Shown one piece after another: positions 45,312 through 54,049 of a stretch of DNA of 64,000 nucleotides (position 1 is the first letter of the stretch; each line of letters starts with the position of its first letter). This DNA comes from Pseudomonas syringae. Lineage in GTDB: Bacteria; Pseudomonadota; Gammaproteobacteria; Pseudomonadales; Pseudomonadaceae. The DNA lies in assembly GCF_001698815.1 (NCBI RefSeq), contig NZ_LGSI01000068.1, positions 248,001 to 312,000 on the forward strand, given 5' to 3'. The position numbers were made by a program, and so were the translations under genes. The notes beneath the pieces are model-generated. The model made no database searches. It saw only the letters and a program-made list of their open reading frames with translations, and was not told the DNA's origin.

Positions 45312-46844
45312 ATGAACAAGCTCGAAATAACTCCTGGGCAAATGACCTTGCGGGAGTTGAGGAGTGTCTACGCCAGCCCTACAACCGTGACGCTTGCGGA
45401 GCACGCTTCAGACGATATAGCGGCGAGTGTCCACTGCGTCGAAAGCATCCTCAGCGAGGGGCGTACAGCTTATGGAATCAACACCGGTTTCGGATTGCTC
45501 GCTTCTACGCGAATTGCAACTTCTGATCTTGAAAACCTTCAGCGCTCGCTAGTACTTTCCCATGCCGCCGGGGTTGGAGAGGCGTTGGATGACGCTATGG
45601 TTCGACTGATCATGGTCCTGAAGGTCAATAGCCTCGCGAGGGGGTACTCGGGAATTCGCAAGATTGTTATTGATGCCATGATTTCTTTGATTAACGCTGA
45701 GGTGTACCCACACATCCCAGCGAAGGGCTCTGTAGGCGCCTCAGGCGACCTGGCACCGCTGGCGCACATGTCCTTGATTCTCATCGGTGAAGGCAAAGCC
45801 AGATTCCAAGGGCGTTGGGTGTCTTCGGGTGAGGCGCTGCAATTAGCCGGAATTGAGCCTGTCACGCTTGCGGCCAAAGAAGGCCTAGCGCTTTTGAATG
45901 GCACTCAAGTATCAACGGCATTCGCGTTACGTGGACTGTTCGAAGCGGAGGACTTGTTCGCGGCAGCTACGGTATGCGGTGCCTTGAGTGTAGAGGCCCT
46001 ATTAGGCTCTCGTTCTCCGTTCGATGCTCGTATCCATGAGGCACGAGGGCAGCTTGGACAGATAGCTGTGGCCAGCGCCTACCGTGAGCTGCTGACGCCT
46101 TCTACTGAGATCTCTGAGTCGCATGTTGAGTGCGGTAAGGTTCAAGATCCTTATTCACTGAGGTGCCAACCGCAGGTCATGGGGGCGTGTATTACACAAC
46201 TGCGTAACGCTTGCGACATCTTGGCAATTGAATCGAACGCCGTATCAGACAATCCACTCGTCTTCGCAGACGAGGGGGATGTTATCTCTGGTGGGAATTT
46301 CCACGCAGAGCCTGTCGCTATGGCAGCAGATAATATTGCGTTGGCAATCGCTGAAATTGGGGCTCTATCAGAAAGACGTACATCCTTGATGATGGACAAG
46401 CACATGTCGCAGTTACCCCCATTTCTGGTCGCCAACGGGGGAGTAAACTCAGGCTTCATGATTGCCCAAGTCACCGCTGCTGCATTGGCGAGTGACAACA
46501 AGGCGCTTGCCCACCCGCATAGCGTTGACAGCCTGCCGACGTCTGCTAACCAGGAGGATCATGTGTCGATGGCACCCAACGCAGGACGCCGGTTATGGGC
46601 GATGGCAGAGAACACTCGAGGAGTTATCGCGATTGAATGGTTAGCGGCTTGCCAGGGACTCGACCTACGCGGCGGGCTGAAAACTTCTCCAGCACTAGAG
46701 CGCGCTCGAGCGATTTTAAGGGAGGAGGTTACGTATTACGAAAAGGATCGCTTCTTTGCTCCTGATATTGAAGCTGCTACAACGTTAATTGCGAATAATG
46801 CCTTACATAGTCTCGTGCCACGAAACCTGCTGTTTACTGTTTAG
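45312..46844 (+). CDS. hutH: Histidine ammonia-lyase
   Basis: The 510-residue enzyme contains the Ala143-Ser144-Gly145 triad (GSVGASGDLAPLAHM) that forms the MIO cofactor. Other features are YGINTGFG (catalytic Tyr), LSHAAG with the Ser-His pair of histidine enzymes, and SANQEDHVSM with the Glu typical of HutH. These favour histidine over phenylalanine or tyrosine. It makes urocanate and ammonia. It lies outside any hut operon: no hutU, hutI or hutG is nearby, so the urocanate must be handled elsewhere. AGAGGAA precedes the ATG. Confidence 0.92.
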   Translation: MNKLEITPGQMTLRELRSVYASPTTVTLAEHASDDIAASVHCVESILSEGRTAYGINTGFGLLASTRIATSDLENLQRSLVLSHAAGVGEALDDAMVRLIMVLKVNSLARGYSGIRKIVIDAMISLINAEVYPHIPAKGSVGASGDLAPLAHMSLILIGEGKARFQGRWVSSGEALQLAGIEPVTLAAKEGLALLNGTQVSTAFALRGLFEAEDLFAAATVCGALSVEALLGSRSPFDARIHEARGQLGQIAVASAYRELLTPSTEISESHVECGKVQDPYSLRCQPQVMGACITQLRNACDILAIESNAVSDNPLVFADEGDVISGGNFHAEPVAMAADNIALAIAEIGALSERRTSLMMDKHMSQLPPFLVANGGVNSGFMIAQVTAAALASDNKALAHPHSVDSLPTSANQEDHVSMAPNAGRRLWAMAENTRGVIAIEWLAACQGLDLRGGLKTSPALERARAILREEVTYYEKDRFFAPDIEAATTLIANNALHSLVPRNLLFTV

Positions 46845-46935
46845 TTCTAAAAATTGATTTCTTCCCCGTCCTGACGAGTTGAGTCTTGTGCTGAAGTGCT
46901 CATAGTCATACCGGTAATTCAAAAGGAATTAGAAT

Positions 46936-47817
46936 ATGCGCGTCCTTGTACTGGTGTTTTTGCTACTGATGTCGTTTTTTTCAATCGCGCAGGCTGCGAT
47001 GATCAAAGTATCCGATGATCTGGATATTCACTATGAAAGCTCTGGGCAGGGGAAGAACGTCATACTTCTTGTTCCAGGGTGGACAATGAGTACGGAAGTG
47101 TACGTACATCAGTTGGAGCATTTCAGAGACTCTAAAGATTATAGGTTAATCGTCCTCGATCCTCGGAGCCAGGGCTTATCCACCGATACAGTTGAGGGGA
47201 ATTTCTACGAGCAGCACGGTCGTGATATTGCTGCCTTCATGAAAGCCCTTGGCTTGCATGACGTTGTGCTGGGCGGCTGGTCTTACGGAGGCTTTGATGT
47301 CTTAGCGTATGTGCATCAGTTTGGGACTGACAACCTCAAAGGGTTTATTATGATGGACTCTGTCCCAAAATGTCTTGGGAGTGACGATCCAAAGAATCCG
47401 AATGACTGGTATTGGTTTAAGTCTGATGGCTCGGACGGAGTACGGGAGCACTTCACCCAAGGCGTATTATTGCATCGCGAGCAGCTCAACGATGAGTTCG
47501 CCCGTTACATGGTTGATAATCCACATCCAGAATACATGAAGTGGATCACGCGGATTAGCAATCAAACGGGGGATGGTGTTGCTGCTTTATTGAATGAGTC
47601 TGGCTCATATCAAAATTACGAGATGGACCTCAAGGGGATGGAAGGCAAGGTGCCCTTGTTCTACTACATGAGTCGAAAAAGTCAGAGTGTTGATAAGTGG
47701 AGCAAAATTAATACCCCATCAGCAATGATAGTGAAATTCGGAAAACATTTATCTTTTTGGGAACACCCAGAGCATTTCAATAAAGCGCTGGACGAGTTCC
47801 TGGCGATGATCAAGTAG
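46936..47817 (+). CDS. Exported alpha/beta hydrolase
   Basis: The 293-residue protein has a clear signal peptide (first 20 residues, ending AQA) and an alpha/beta hydrolase fold. The elements are the oxyanion-region VPGWTMSTEV, the nucleophile elbow GGWSYGG (Ser near residue 117) and a late KHLSFWEHPEHF that may hold the His. It starts with AAGGAAT upstream, about 90 bases after hutH. A periplasmic esterase or amidase could release the imported compound from a larger conjugate. The substrate is unknown. Confidence 0.85.
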   Translation: MRVLVLVFLLLMSFFSIAQAAMIKVSDDLDIHYESSGQGKNVILLVPGWTMSTEVYVHQLEHFRDSKDYRLIVLDPRSQGLSTDTVEGNFYEQHGRDIAAFMKALGLHDVVLGGWSYGGFDVLAYVHQFGTDNLKGFIMMDSVPKCLGSDDPKNPNDWYWFKSDGSDGVREHFTQGVLLHREQLNDEFARYMVDNPHPEYMKWITRISNQTGDGVAALLNESGSYQNYEMDLKGMEGKVPLFYYMSRKSQSVDKWSKINTPSAMIVKFGKHLSFWEHPEHFNKALDEFLAMIK

Positions 47818-48000
47818 TGCTAACGCTACCTGGGGAGGACTGACGTCTCCATGGCTCTGATTTGGTAGCCGACTTCACGAAAAAAGCCGACTCACTCGCC
47901 GGATTTGTGCAGCCGCTCCTAGCGGAGGAGCGATGAGCACCGGGTGCTACTCTGGCCCGGTAGTAAGGCTGTTTAGTGATGGTAAATGCAGCAATCGTCG

Positions 48001-48492
48001 TCAGGTAGCGAATTGCTGCGTTCGCCAACGTCTTGGACTAACGCCAACAACTTTTGTGAAAGTACGAGTTAAATGTGATTGGTCAGAAAAGCCGCATTCC
48101 AGGCATATCTCGGAAATTGACATACTTCTATGGCTGAGTAGCTCTTTAGCTCTTGTGATTTTTTCTTGCCGAAGCCAATCTCGCGGCGCGTAGCCGGTTG
48201 CACTTTTAAATGCCCGAGAGAAATGACTTCTGGACAAGGCGCATTCCCGTGCGACCTGCGCAATCGAGACGCCTTGTGCCATTTTATTAATCATGATGTT
48301 TTTCGCGCGTTTTTCCTGCCAAGGCGCTAGCGTAAGCTTTGGCATGGGTAGCGTAGGTGGCGAGGTGAAAATTAATGCTGGTAACGCTATAAATCGAAGC
48401 TCTAATTTTGGGCAGTCTTTTTGCAGGATTGATTCGAGGAAGAATCTGTTTTGATTGCCAGGTAGAGTGACGGATTTATGTAAGCTCGGCAT
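48001..48492 (-). CDS. AraC-family regulator
   Basis: The 163-residue protein consists of a short N-terminal part and the double helix-turn-helix of AraC proteins (about 75-158: IAQVARECALSRSHFSRAF, then ISEICLECGFSDQSHLTRTF). The effector-binding domain is missing or reduced, as in other short AraC forms. It is convergent with the hydrolase gene. Tandem GCACTGTG repeats at 48649-48664 lie upstream of it. Its target is unknown. Confidence 0.88.
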   Translation of the reverse strand: MPSLHKSVTLPGNQNRFFLESILQKDCPKLELRFIALPALIFTSPPTLPMPKLTLAPWQEKRAKNIMINKMAQGVSIAQVARECALSRSHFSRAFKSATGYAPRDWLRQEKITRAKELLSHRSMSISEICLECGFSDQSHLTRTFTKVVGVSPRRWRTQQFAT

Positions 48493-48726
48493 GTAGGCGC
48501 TCCTATGTTACAGGTGCTCACAAGCTCATTGGAAAAAATGAGTTCGCAAGCCTGTTTTATGCTGGTTGCTATAACGACAATGATCAGTCAATAAGTCGGA
48601 TGTTGCCGAATTCCATATATAGGATTATGAGAGGTACTGTGTTAAGTAGCACTGTGGCACTGTGGTAGTGTATAGGCGGTAAAATAGAATTTATTAGATG
48701 TAGGTAGTAGCCCTATTAGTTTTTTC

Positions 48727-49461
48727 TTAATGAGTCAGAATTTGCGCCAGAAATTCTTGGGCCCTGGGAGAGCGATTTTGTACATCACCAAAGAATGATT
48801 CGGTGGGACAGTCTTCTATAATTTTGCCGTGATCCATGAAAATCACTCGATCACTGACCTTTCGTGCAAAACCCATTTCATGGGTTACACACACCATGGT
48901 CATTCCGTCTTCTGCCAGTTTTACCATCACATCAAGTACTTCCCCGACCATCTCGGGATCCAGTGCTGAGGTCGGTTCGTCGAAGAGCATTGCTACTGGG
49001 TCCATCGTCAGCGCGCGGGCGATTGCTACGCGTTGCTGTTGACCCCCCGAGAGTTGGCCCGGGTATTTATCGCGATGAGAAAACAGGCCCACCTTTTTCA
49101 GGTAGTCGGATCCACGCTCCACCGATTCCTGCTTGTTTCTTTTGAGGACACGCATTTGTCCCAGGGTCAGATTTTCAATCACACTCAGGTGGGGGAACAA
49201 CTCAAAGCTTTGAAAGACCATGCCGATTCTGCTACGCAGTTTTGCGAAGTCGGTTTTCGCGTGTGTCAGCGAAACTCCCTCCACGACTATGTCGCCACTG
49301 CTAATGCGTTCCAGACCGTTGAGGGTCTTGATCAAGGTCGACTTTCCTGATCCTGAAGGGCCGCAAATGACGACAACTTCCCCGCTCTCTATCGACGTTG
49401 AACAGTGGGAAAGCACCTCAAAGGCACCGTAGTGTTTAGTGACATCTTTGACTTCTATCAT
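48727..49461 (-). CDS. Polar amino acid ABC transporter ATPase (GltL type)
   Basis: The 244-residue ATPase has Walker A GPSGSGKST, signature LSGGQQQR and Walker B MLFDEPTSALD, with the EMGFARKV switch region of polar-amino-acid importers. I chose the ATG at 49461, with GTGAG as its site; a GTG 12 bases upstream is possible. It is the last gene of an operon with two permeases, a binding protein and a PLP lyase. Confidence 0.95.
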   Translation of the reverse strand: MIEVKDVTKHYGAFEVLSHCSTSIESGEVVVICGPSGSGKSTLIKTLNGLERISSGDIVVEGVSLTHAKTDFAKLRSRIGMVFQSFELFPHLSVIENLTLGQMRVLKRNKQESVERGSDYLKKVGLFSHRDKYPGQLSGGQQQRVAIARALTMDPVAMLFDEPTSALDPEMVGEVLDVMVKLAEDGMTMVCVTHEMGFARKVSDRVIFMDHGKIIEDCPTESFFGDVQNRSPRAQEFLAQILTH

Positions 49462-49487
49462 TAGTTTTCTCACCGCAAGTACATGGC

Positions 49488-50174
49488 TCAGCAGGCCTGT
49501 TTGTTCTTTTTCTGAAGGTGATTAACCAGCGCCACCCCAGCACTGCAAATCAGCAGATAAATAGCTGCCGCAAATAAATAAAACTCCACCAACTGCCCAT
49601 TACGTAGTCCCATTTGCCCAGCTGCTCCAAGAAAGTCGTTGAGGCTGATGACATAGACCAGAGAGGTGTCTTTGAGCAATCCAATCGATTGATTGACCAG
49701 TGCGGGTGACATGTTCCTGAAAGCCTGTGGAAGAATCACCCATCGCAAGCACTGAAGGGTCGTCATGCCAATGGCCTTACCCGCTGCCATCTGTCCACTT
49801 TTAACGCTGCCTATTCCCGCGCGGATGATTTCGCAGTAGTAGGCTGACTCCGCCAATACTAGAGCGATCACGGCGGAATACATCGCGCCTACTGACAGGT
49901 AGGGATTTCCCGTGATCTTTCGTAGCACAAATGGCATCAGGAAGAACATCCAGAATATCGTCAGGATGAGCGGTATTGCCCGAAAGAAATTCACATACCC
50001 GGCGGCAAGTTTTGCCAGTGGTCGGGGTCCGAAGATCCGGATGACAGCTAAAACGCACCCCAGCGATATACCCAGCGTCATACCTACCAGAACCAGCAGC
50101 AATGTGGTCTGCATGCCTTGGGCAAGATAGGGCAGGGCGGGGATAATGCCGCTCCAATTGAATTCATAATTCAA
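49488..50174 (-). CDS. Amino acid ABC transporter permease (GltK type)
   Basis: The 228-residue protein has about five helices and the coupling loop around residue 145 (GKAIGMTTLQCLRWVILPQAFR). It overlaps the start of itself with the upstream permease stop by four bases. Together with that permease it forms a heterodimeric channel like GltJK. Confidence 0.95.
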   Translation of the reverse strand: MNYEFNWSGIIPALPYLAQGMQTTLLLVLVGMTLGISLGCVLAVIRIFGPRPLAKLAAGYVNFFRAIPLILTIFWMFFLMPFVLRKITGNPYLSVGAMYSAVIALVLAESAYYCEIIRAGIGSVKSGQMAAGKAIGMTTLQCLRWVILPQAFRNMSPALVNQSIGLLKDTSLVYVISLNDFLGAAGQMGLRNGQLVEFYLFAAAIYLLICSAGVALVNHLQKKNKQAC

Positions 50175-50917
50175 TGGACAATCCCCGCGGTTATCAGGCC
50201 TGGTACGGTCAAACTTTTCTCTAGGCGACGCATAAAAATAACCACCCCGTAGGTAATCACCATGTAGATCAGCGTCGCAGCAATGAACGACTCAAAGGGA
50301 TGACCCGAAAACTCGCTGACCTGACGACTTTGACCTGTCAGCTCCATCAAGCCGATGGTGAGCGCAGCAGCCGAGTTCTTGAACACGTTCATGAAGTCGG
50401 ACGTCATGGAAGGCAGGATTATTCGAAAAGCCTGAGGCAGCAAGACATAGCGCTGAGCTGCCCACGGCCCCAGGCCAATCGCCTTGGCCGCATTCGCTTG
50501 TCCTCCGGAAAGTGATTGAAGCCCAGTTCGTACCTGCTCGGCGACACCGGCCGTGGTGTAAAGCGTCAGACAAATCACTACGCTCAAAAACTGATTCAGC
50601 GTGGGGTTCATCTGCTTGATTGCCTCTCCCCACTGGATGGGCAACAGCTCTGGAAGTACGAAATACCACAGAAACAATTGCACCAGCAGCGGCGTATTTC
50701 TGAAGCAATGCACATAGATCGCAGAAGCCCAGCGCGCAGCCGTACTGTCAGATGCCCTCGCTATTCCCATCAGTGTCCCCAGAGCCAACGCGAGAATCCA
50801 GGACAGGAGCGAAAGAGAAACTGTCCATAACACACCCTCTGCCAGCAGCACCCCATATAAGCCTTCGCCTGTAACAGACGGTTGGAAAAATATTGCCCAG
50901 TCCCAGCTGTAGTTCAT
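50171..50917 (-). CDS. Amino acid ABC transporter permease (GltJ type)
   Basis: The 248-residue permease resembles the longer, N-terminally extended GltJ subunit of glutamate/aspartate importers. A coupling loop NAAKAIGLGPWAAQRYVLLP lies near residue 150. The N-terminal segment YSWDWAIFFQPS is typical of GltJ. It lies between the binding protein and the second permease, with ATGA overlap. Confidence 0.95.
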   Translation of the reverse strand: MNYSWDWAIFFQPSVTGEGLYGVLLAEGVLWTVSLSLLSWILALALGTLMGIARASDSTAARWASAIYVHCFRNTPLLVQLFLWYFVLPELLPIQWGEAIKQMNPTLNQFLSVVICLTLYTTAGVAEQVRTGLQSLSGGQANAAKAIGLGPWAAQRYVLLPQAFRIILPSMTSDFMNVFKNSAAALTIGLMELTGQSRQVSEFSGHPFESFIAATLIYMVITYGVVIFMRRLEKSLTVPGLITAGIVH

Positions 50918-50939
50918 GAGGTGCCTGCTTGATCAAAGA

Positions 50940-51827
50940 TTACTGAAAAGCTTTGTCGCTTGGATTTTTGTAGAGCTGCGCATTTTCGCTAGACAATGGA
51001 GCCGGAATTTCCATTCCTCCGTTCACATTGATGCGGGTATTGAAGTATTTGTCATACAGCTTGGTCATCTCTCCGGACTGCTGCATTTCGATGATCACGC
51101 TGTCGGCCAGTTTTTTGAATGCAGGATCACCTTTGCGCATCATGCAACCGTAAGCTTCCAGAGATTGAGGGGTACCTACCACTGTCCATAGCTCGGGCTT
51201 CTTGGCGAGCGCTATGTTTCCGTAAAAAATGATGTCGTCGCCCATTGATGCTACAGCTCGTCCGGTCTCTACCGTGGTGAAGTTCGATATCGTGTCTTTG
51301 GAAAGTAAGATATTAACGCCGAGGTTTTTCTCTGTATTGAGTGTGCGTAGCAGCCGCTCTGACGTGGTGCCAGCCTCGACCACCACATTTTTCCCCTTCA
51401 GGTCTGAAAAATCATTGATCCCCGAGTCTTTACGCACCAGGAGTCGAGTACCCACGACGAAGAAGGTGTTGGAAAACGTAACCTGCTGTTGTCGTTGGGT
51501 GTTGTTGGTAGTTGAGCTGCACTCCAGATCGACAGTTTCGTTCGCGACCAGTGGAATACGTGTCTGCGGTGTAAGGTTCAGGGTTTTGATTTGCAGCGCG
51601 GACAACCCCAACTCTTGTTTTGCACGTTCAGCAATGCGCTGCGAAATTTCCCAGCCGAAGCCAGCGTGCTGACCCGCGTCATCAATGAAGTTGAAGGGCG
51701 TTGATGCCTCTCTGGTGCCTAAGGTGATCTCACCCGTAGCCTTGATCTTATCCAGCGTCCCAGTGGTTTGAGCGCAGACCACTTGGGCGACCACAAGAAG
51801 AGGGAGGGCTGCCAATAGTTTTTTCAT
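50940..51827 (-). CDS. GltI-like amino acid binding protein
   Basis: The 295-residue protein has a signal peptide ending VCA (about residue 19). A GltI/PEB1-type fold follows: GEITLGTREASTPFNFIDD, then VDLECSSTTNNTQRQQQVTFS. That pattern serves glutamate/aspartate-type ligands. The ATG at 51827 has AGAGGCA; the open frame extends upstream. The neighbouring C-S lyase suggests that the true ligand may be a sulfur amino acid or another acidic conjugate. Confidence 0.92.
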   Translation of the reverse strand: MKKLLAALPLLVVAQVVCAQTTGTLDKIKATGEITLGTREASTPFNFIDDAGQHAGFGWEISQRIAERAKQELGLSALQIKTLNLTPQTRIPLVANETVDLECSSTTNNTQRQQQVTFSNTFFVVGTRLLVRKDSGINDFSDLKGKNVVVEAGTTSERLLRTLNTEKNLGVNILLSKDTISNFTTVETGRAVASMGDDIIFYGNIALAKKPELWTVVGTPQSLEAYGCMMRKGDPAFKKLADSVIIEMQQSGEMTKLYDKYFNTRINVNGGMEIPAPLSSENAQLYKNPSDKAFQ

Positions 51828-51846
51828 GATTGCCTCTAGGCTTAGG

Positions 51847-53013
51847 TTATTCAGGAGTAAGTGTCGAGAACGCTCTATCAAGGTCATGCATCAAAGCTTC
51901 AATGGGCTCCAGACCAACGTGCAGGCGTAGAATCCAGGACAGGCCTTTCCATCTCACTGATGTACGTGACTTGCTGATATCTGTCAGTGCAATAAGGCTG
52001 TGGGTGCCGCCCCAGCTAGCGCCGATCCTGAAATGCTCAAGGCTGTCGATGAACTGCTCAATCTTCGAAAGATCTTCTTCGTGCAATATCAGGCTGATAA
52101 CCCCGTTAGCACCGTAGAAGTAACGCTTGAAGCGTTTATGCTGAGGATCGGTATCCAACGCGGGAAAGAACACGCGGGAGACCGCCGGGTGCCCGTCTAG
52201 CCATTTGGCGACTGCCAAACCACGTTTTTCGTGTTCCGCCAAACGAACAGTGAGAGTCTGAAGGCCGCGCATCACCAGATACGCATCGTCGGCCGCCACC
52301 CCTGTGCCCAGCGCGATGAAAGACATTTTCAGTTTCTCAAAAAGACTGCGCTCTTTGACAGTGCACGAGCCCATGCAAACATCTGAATGTCCGCTGGCGT
52401 ATTTGGAGAGTGCGGTACAGACAATGTCCACACCATGCTCGAAGCAGTTGATTTGACCAAAGCCCCAGGCATTGTCCATGAGCACCAATGCGCCCCCCTT
52501 GTGTGCCTGAGCGGCAATTACCGCTATGTCCTGAATCTCCATGGTGTACGAACCAGGCGACTCCAGCACGACGAGCTTGGTCGCATCATTGAGCCATGGT
52601 TCGATGGTTGAAGCATCAGAGGGGAAAAAGGTATGCGTGATGCCGTACTGAGCTAGTACAGACGTACACAGGTCACGGGTTGGGCCATAGACGCAATCCG
52701 CAAGCAGTACGTGATCGCCATGCTTTAGCAAACAAAGCATTGGATGGGTAACAGCGGCTAACCCCGACGGAAGCAGCATGCAATAGCCGCCACCTTCTAT
52801 CTGGGCTATCTGTTGCTCTAGGGCGCGTCCGGTTGGTGTGCCGTAAAGCCCATAACTGAATCCATCCATCATTCTCTCAAAACGATTCAAGAAGTCGCGG
52901 GCAGACGCATAAGTCAATGTGGATGCTCGGTGCACCGGCATATTCAACGCGGTGAACTCAGGCATTGCAGTTTGGACGGGACGCAGATCGCTTGGCAGGT
53001 AATGTGATTTCAC
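51847..53013 (-). CDS. Cys/Met-metabolism PLP enzyme (cystathionine beta-lyase-like)
   Basis: The 388-residue PLP enzyme has YGLYGTPTGRALEQQIAQIEGG early, MDNAWGFGQINCFEHG near residue 180 and Schiff-base Lys in LSKYASGHSDVCMG. It should cleave C-S bonds like MetC. The GTG at 53013 is the preferred start because it matches the start of the 22.5 kb paralogue; the open frame runs back over the LysR gene start. It is the first gene of the ABC operon and is divergent from LysR. Confidence 0.88.
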   Translation of the reverse strand: MKSHYLPSDLRPVQTAMPEFTALNMPVHRASTLTYASARDFLNRFERMMDGFSYGLYGTPTGRALEQQIAQIEGGGYCMLLPSGLAAVTHPMLCLLKHGDHVLLADCVYGPTRDLCTSVLAQYGITHTFFPSDASTIEPWLNDATKLVVLESPGSYTMEIQDIAVIAAQAHKGGALVLMDNAWGFGQINCFEHGVDIVCTALSKYASGHSDVCMGSCTVKERSLFEKLKMSFIALGTGVAADDAYLVMRGLQTLTVRLAEHEKRGLAVAKWLDGHPAVSRVFFPALDTDPQHKRFKRYFYGANGVISLILHEEDLSKIEQFIDSLEHFRIGASWGGTHSLIALTDISKSRTSVRWKGLSWILRLHVGLEPIEALMHDLDRAFSTLTPE

Positions 53014-53129
53014 GGAGAGGGCGCCTTTGGGTTGCCGATTTCTTAGGGCTCCAAAATGCGCTATCCAGCGTATAACATCCAATGCGAATATGTCTTGGAT
53101 CAATTCGTTTTGGACATAGGTAAGTCTGC

Positions 53130-54023
53130 ATGAATCCGCGTCAGATTGAAGCATTCAGAGCTGTCATGATCACCGGTAGCACGGTAAAAGCCGCCGAGCT
53201 TATTCATACCTCACAGCCGGTGGTGAGCCGGTTGATAGGGCAGCTTGAGGTCAATCTGCGCTTGAAGCTGTTCGAGCGGGAGTCATCAAGGTTGCGCCCG
53301 ACTCCCGAGGCCAAGGCGTTGTTCATTGACGTCGAGAAGTTCTATTCGGGACTGGAGCAACTGGCAGAAAAAGCTCAGAGCCTGCGTGAAGGTCGCAGTG
53401 GATTGCTTTCGATAGCATGCCTGCCAGCGCTGGCTTACGGCCCTATGCCCAAGTTCCTGGCCGAGCTTCAGCGCCAGTTACCCAACCTCTCTGTACGCCT
53501 TGAAATCAATTCATCTAACGAGGTGCGGGAGCTAATTGCCAGTGGGCGGTGTGACATAGGCTTTGCAGCCCAAGAGATTGATACCCATGGCATCGTTGCT
53601 AGAAGTATTGCCAGACGAAGAGCCTTGTTGGCTGTACCGAATGGACACCCACTGGCGACGTTGTCGACAGTATCAGTCCTTCAATTGGCGGATTATCCCT
53701 ATTTGAGTTTGTCCTCTACTGACTCGACCCAGCGCTTTTTGAACGGCGTCATGGCAGAAGCGGGTAAGACACTCAAAATCGCTATAGAAACGCCCTACAC
53801 GTTGACAATCGCCTCATTAGTCATGAGCGGCGCTGGTGTAGGGTTAATTGATCCCGTTGCATTGGAAGGCTTTGATTGGCCGGGGTTAACGCTTATTCCG
53901 CTGAAAGAGGATGTGGATTTCAATACGCTGGTTATTCACAGTGCGACGGCACCGCTTTCTGGCCCGGGGAATTTATTGATTGATATTGCACAGGGCCATC
54001 TCAGCGGCTCGAACCCTTTGTAG
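53130..54023 (+). CDS. LysR regulator of the second lyase/transporter module
   Basis: The 297-residue protein has the LysR DNA-binding helix (IEAFRAVMITGSTVKAAELIHTSQPVVSRLI) and effector domain. It is divergent from the PLP lyase with about 116 bases between, the same architecture as at 23.6-23.7 kb. It presumably activates the lyase and transporter genes in response to the imported compound. Confidence 0.93.
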   Translation: MNPRQIEAFRAVMITGSTVKAAELIHTSQPVVSRLIGQLEVNLRLKLFERESSRLRPTPEAKALFIDVEKFYSGLEQLAEKAQSLREGRSGLLSIACLPALAYGPMPKFLAELQRQLPNLSVRLEINSSNEVRELIASGRCDIGFAAQEIDTHGIVARSIARRRALLAVPNGHPLATLSTVSVLQLADYPYLSLSSTDSTQRFLNGVMAEAGKTLKIAIETPYTLTIASLVMSGAGVGLIDPVALEGFDWPGLTLIPLKEDVDFNTLVIHSATAPLSGPGNLLIDIAQGHLSGSNPL

Positions 54024-54049
54024 CTTTACAAAGGGAATATCCCCAGCAG

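Noticed and set aside
45312..46844. Phenylalanine or tyrosine ammonia-lyase
   Set aside because: Selectivity residues (Ser-His near residue 83 and the SANQED Glu) are those of histidine enzymes.
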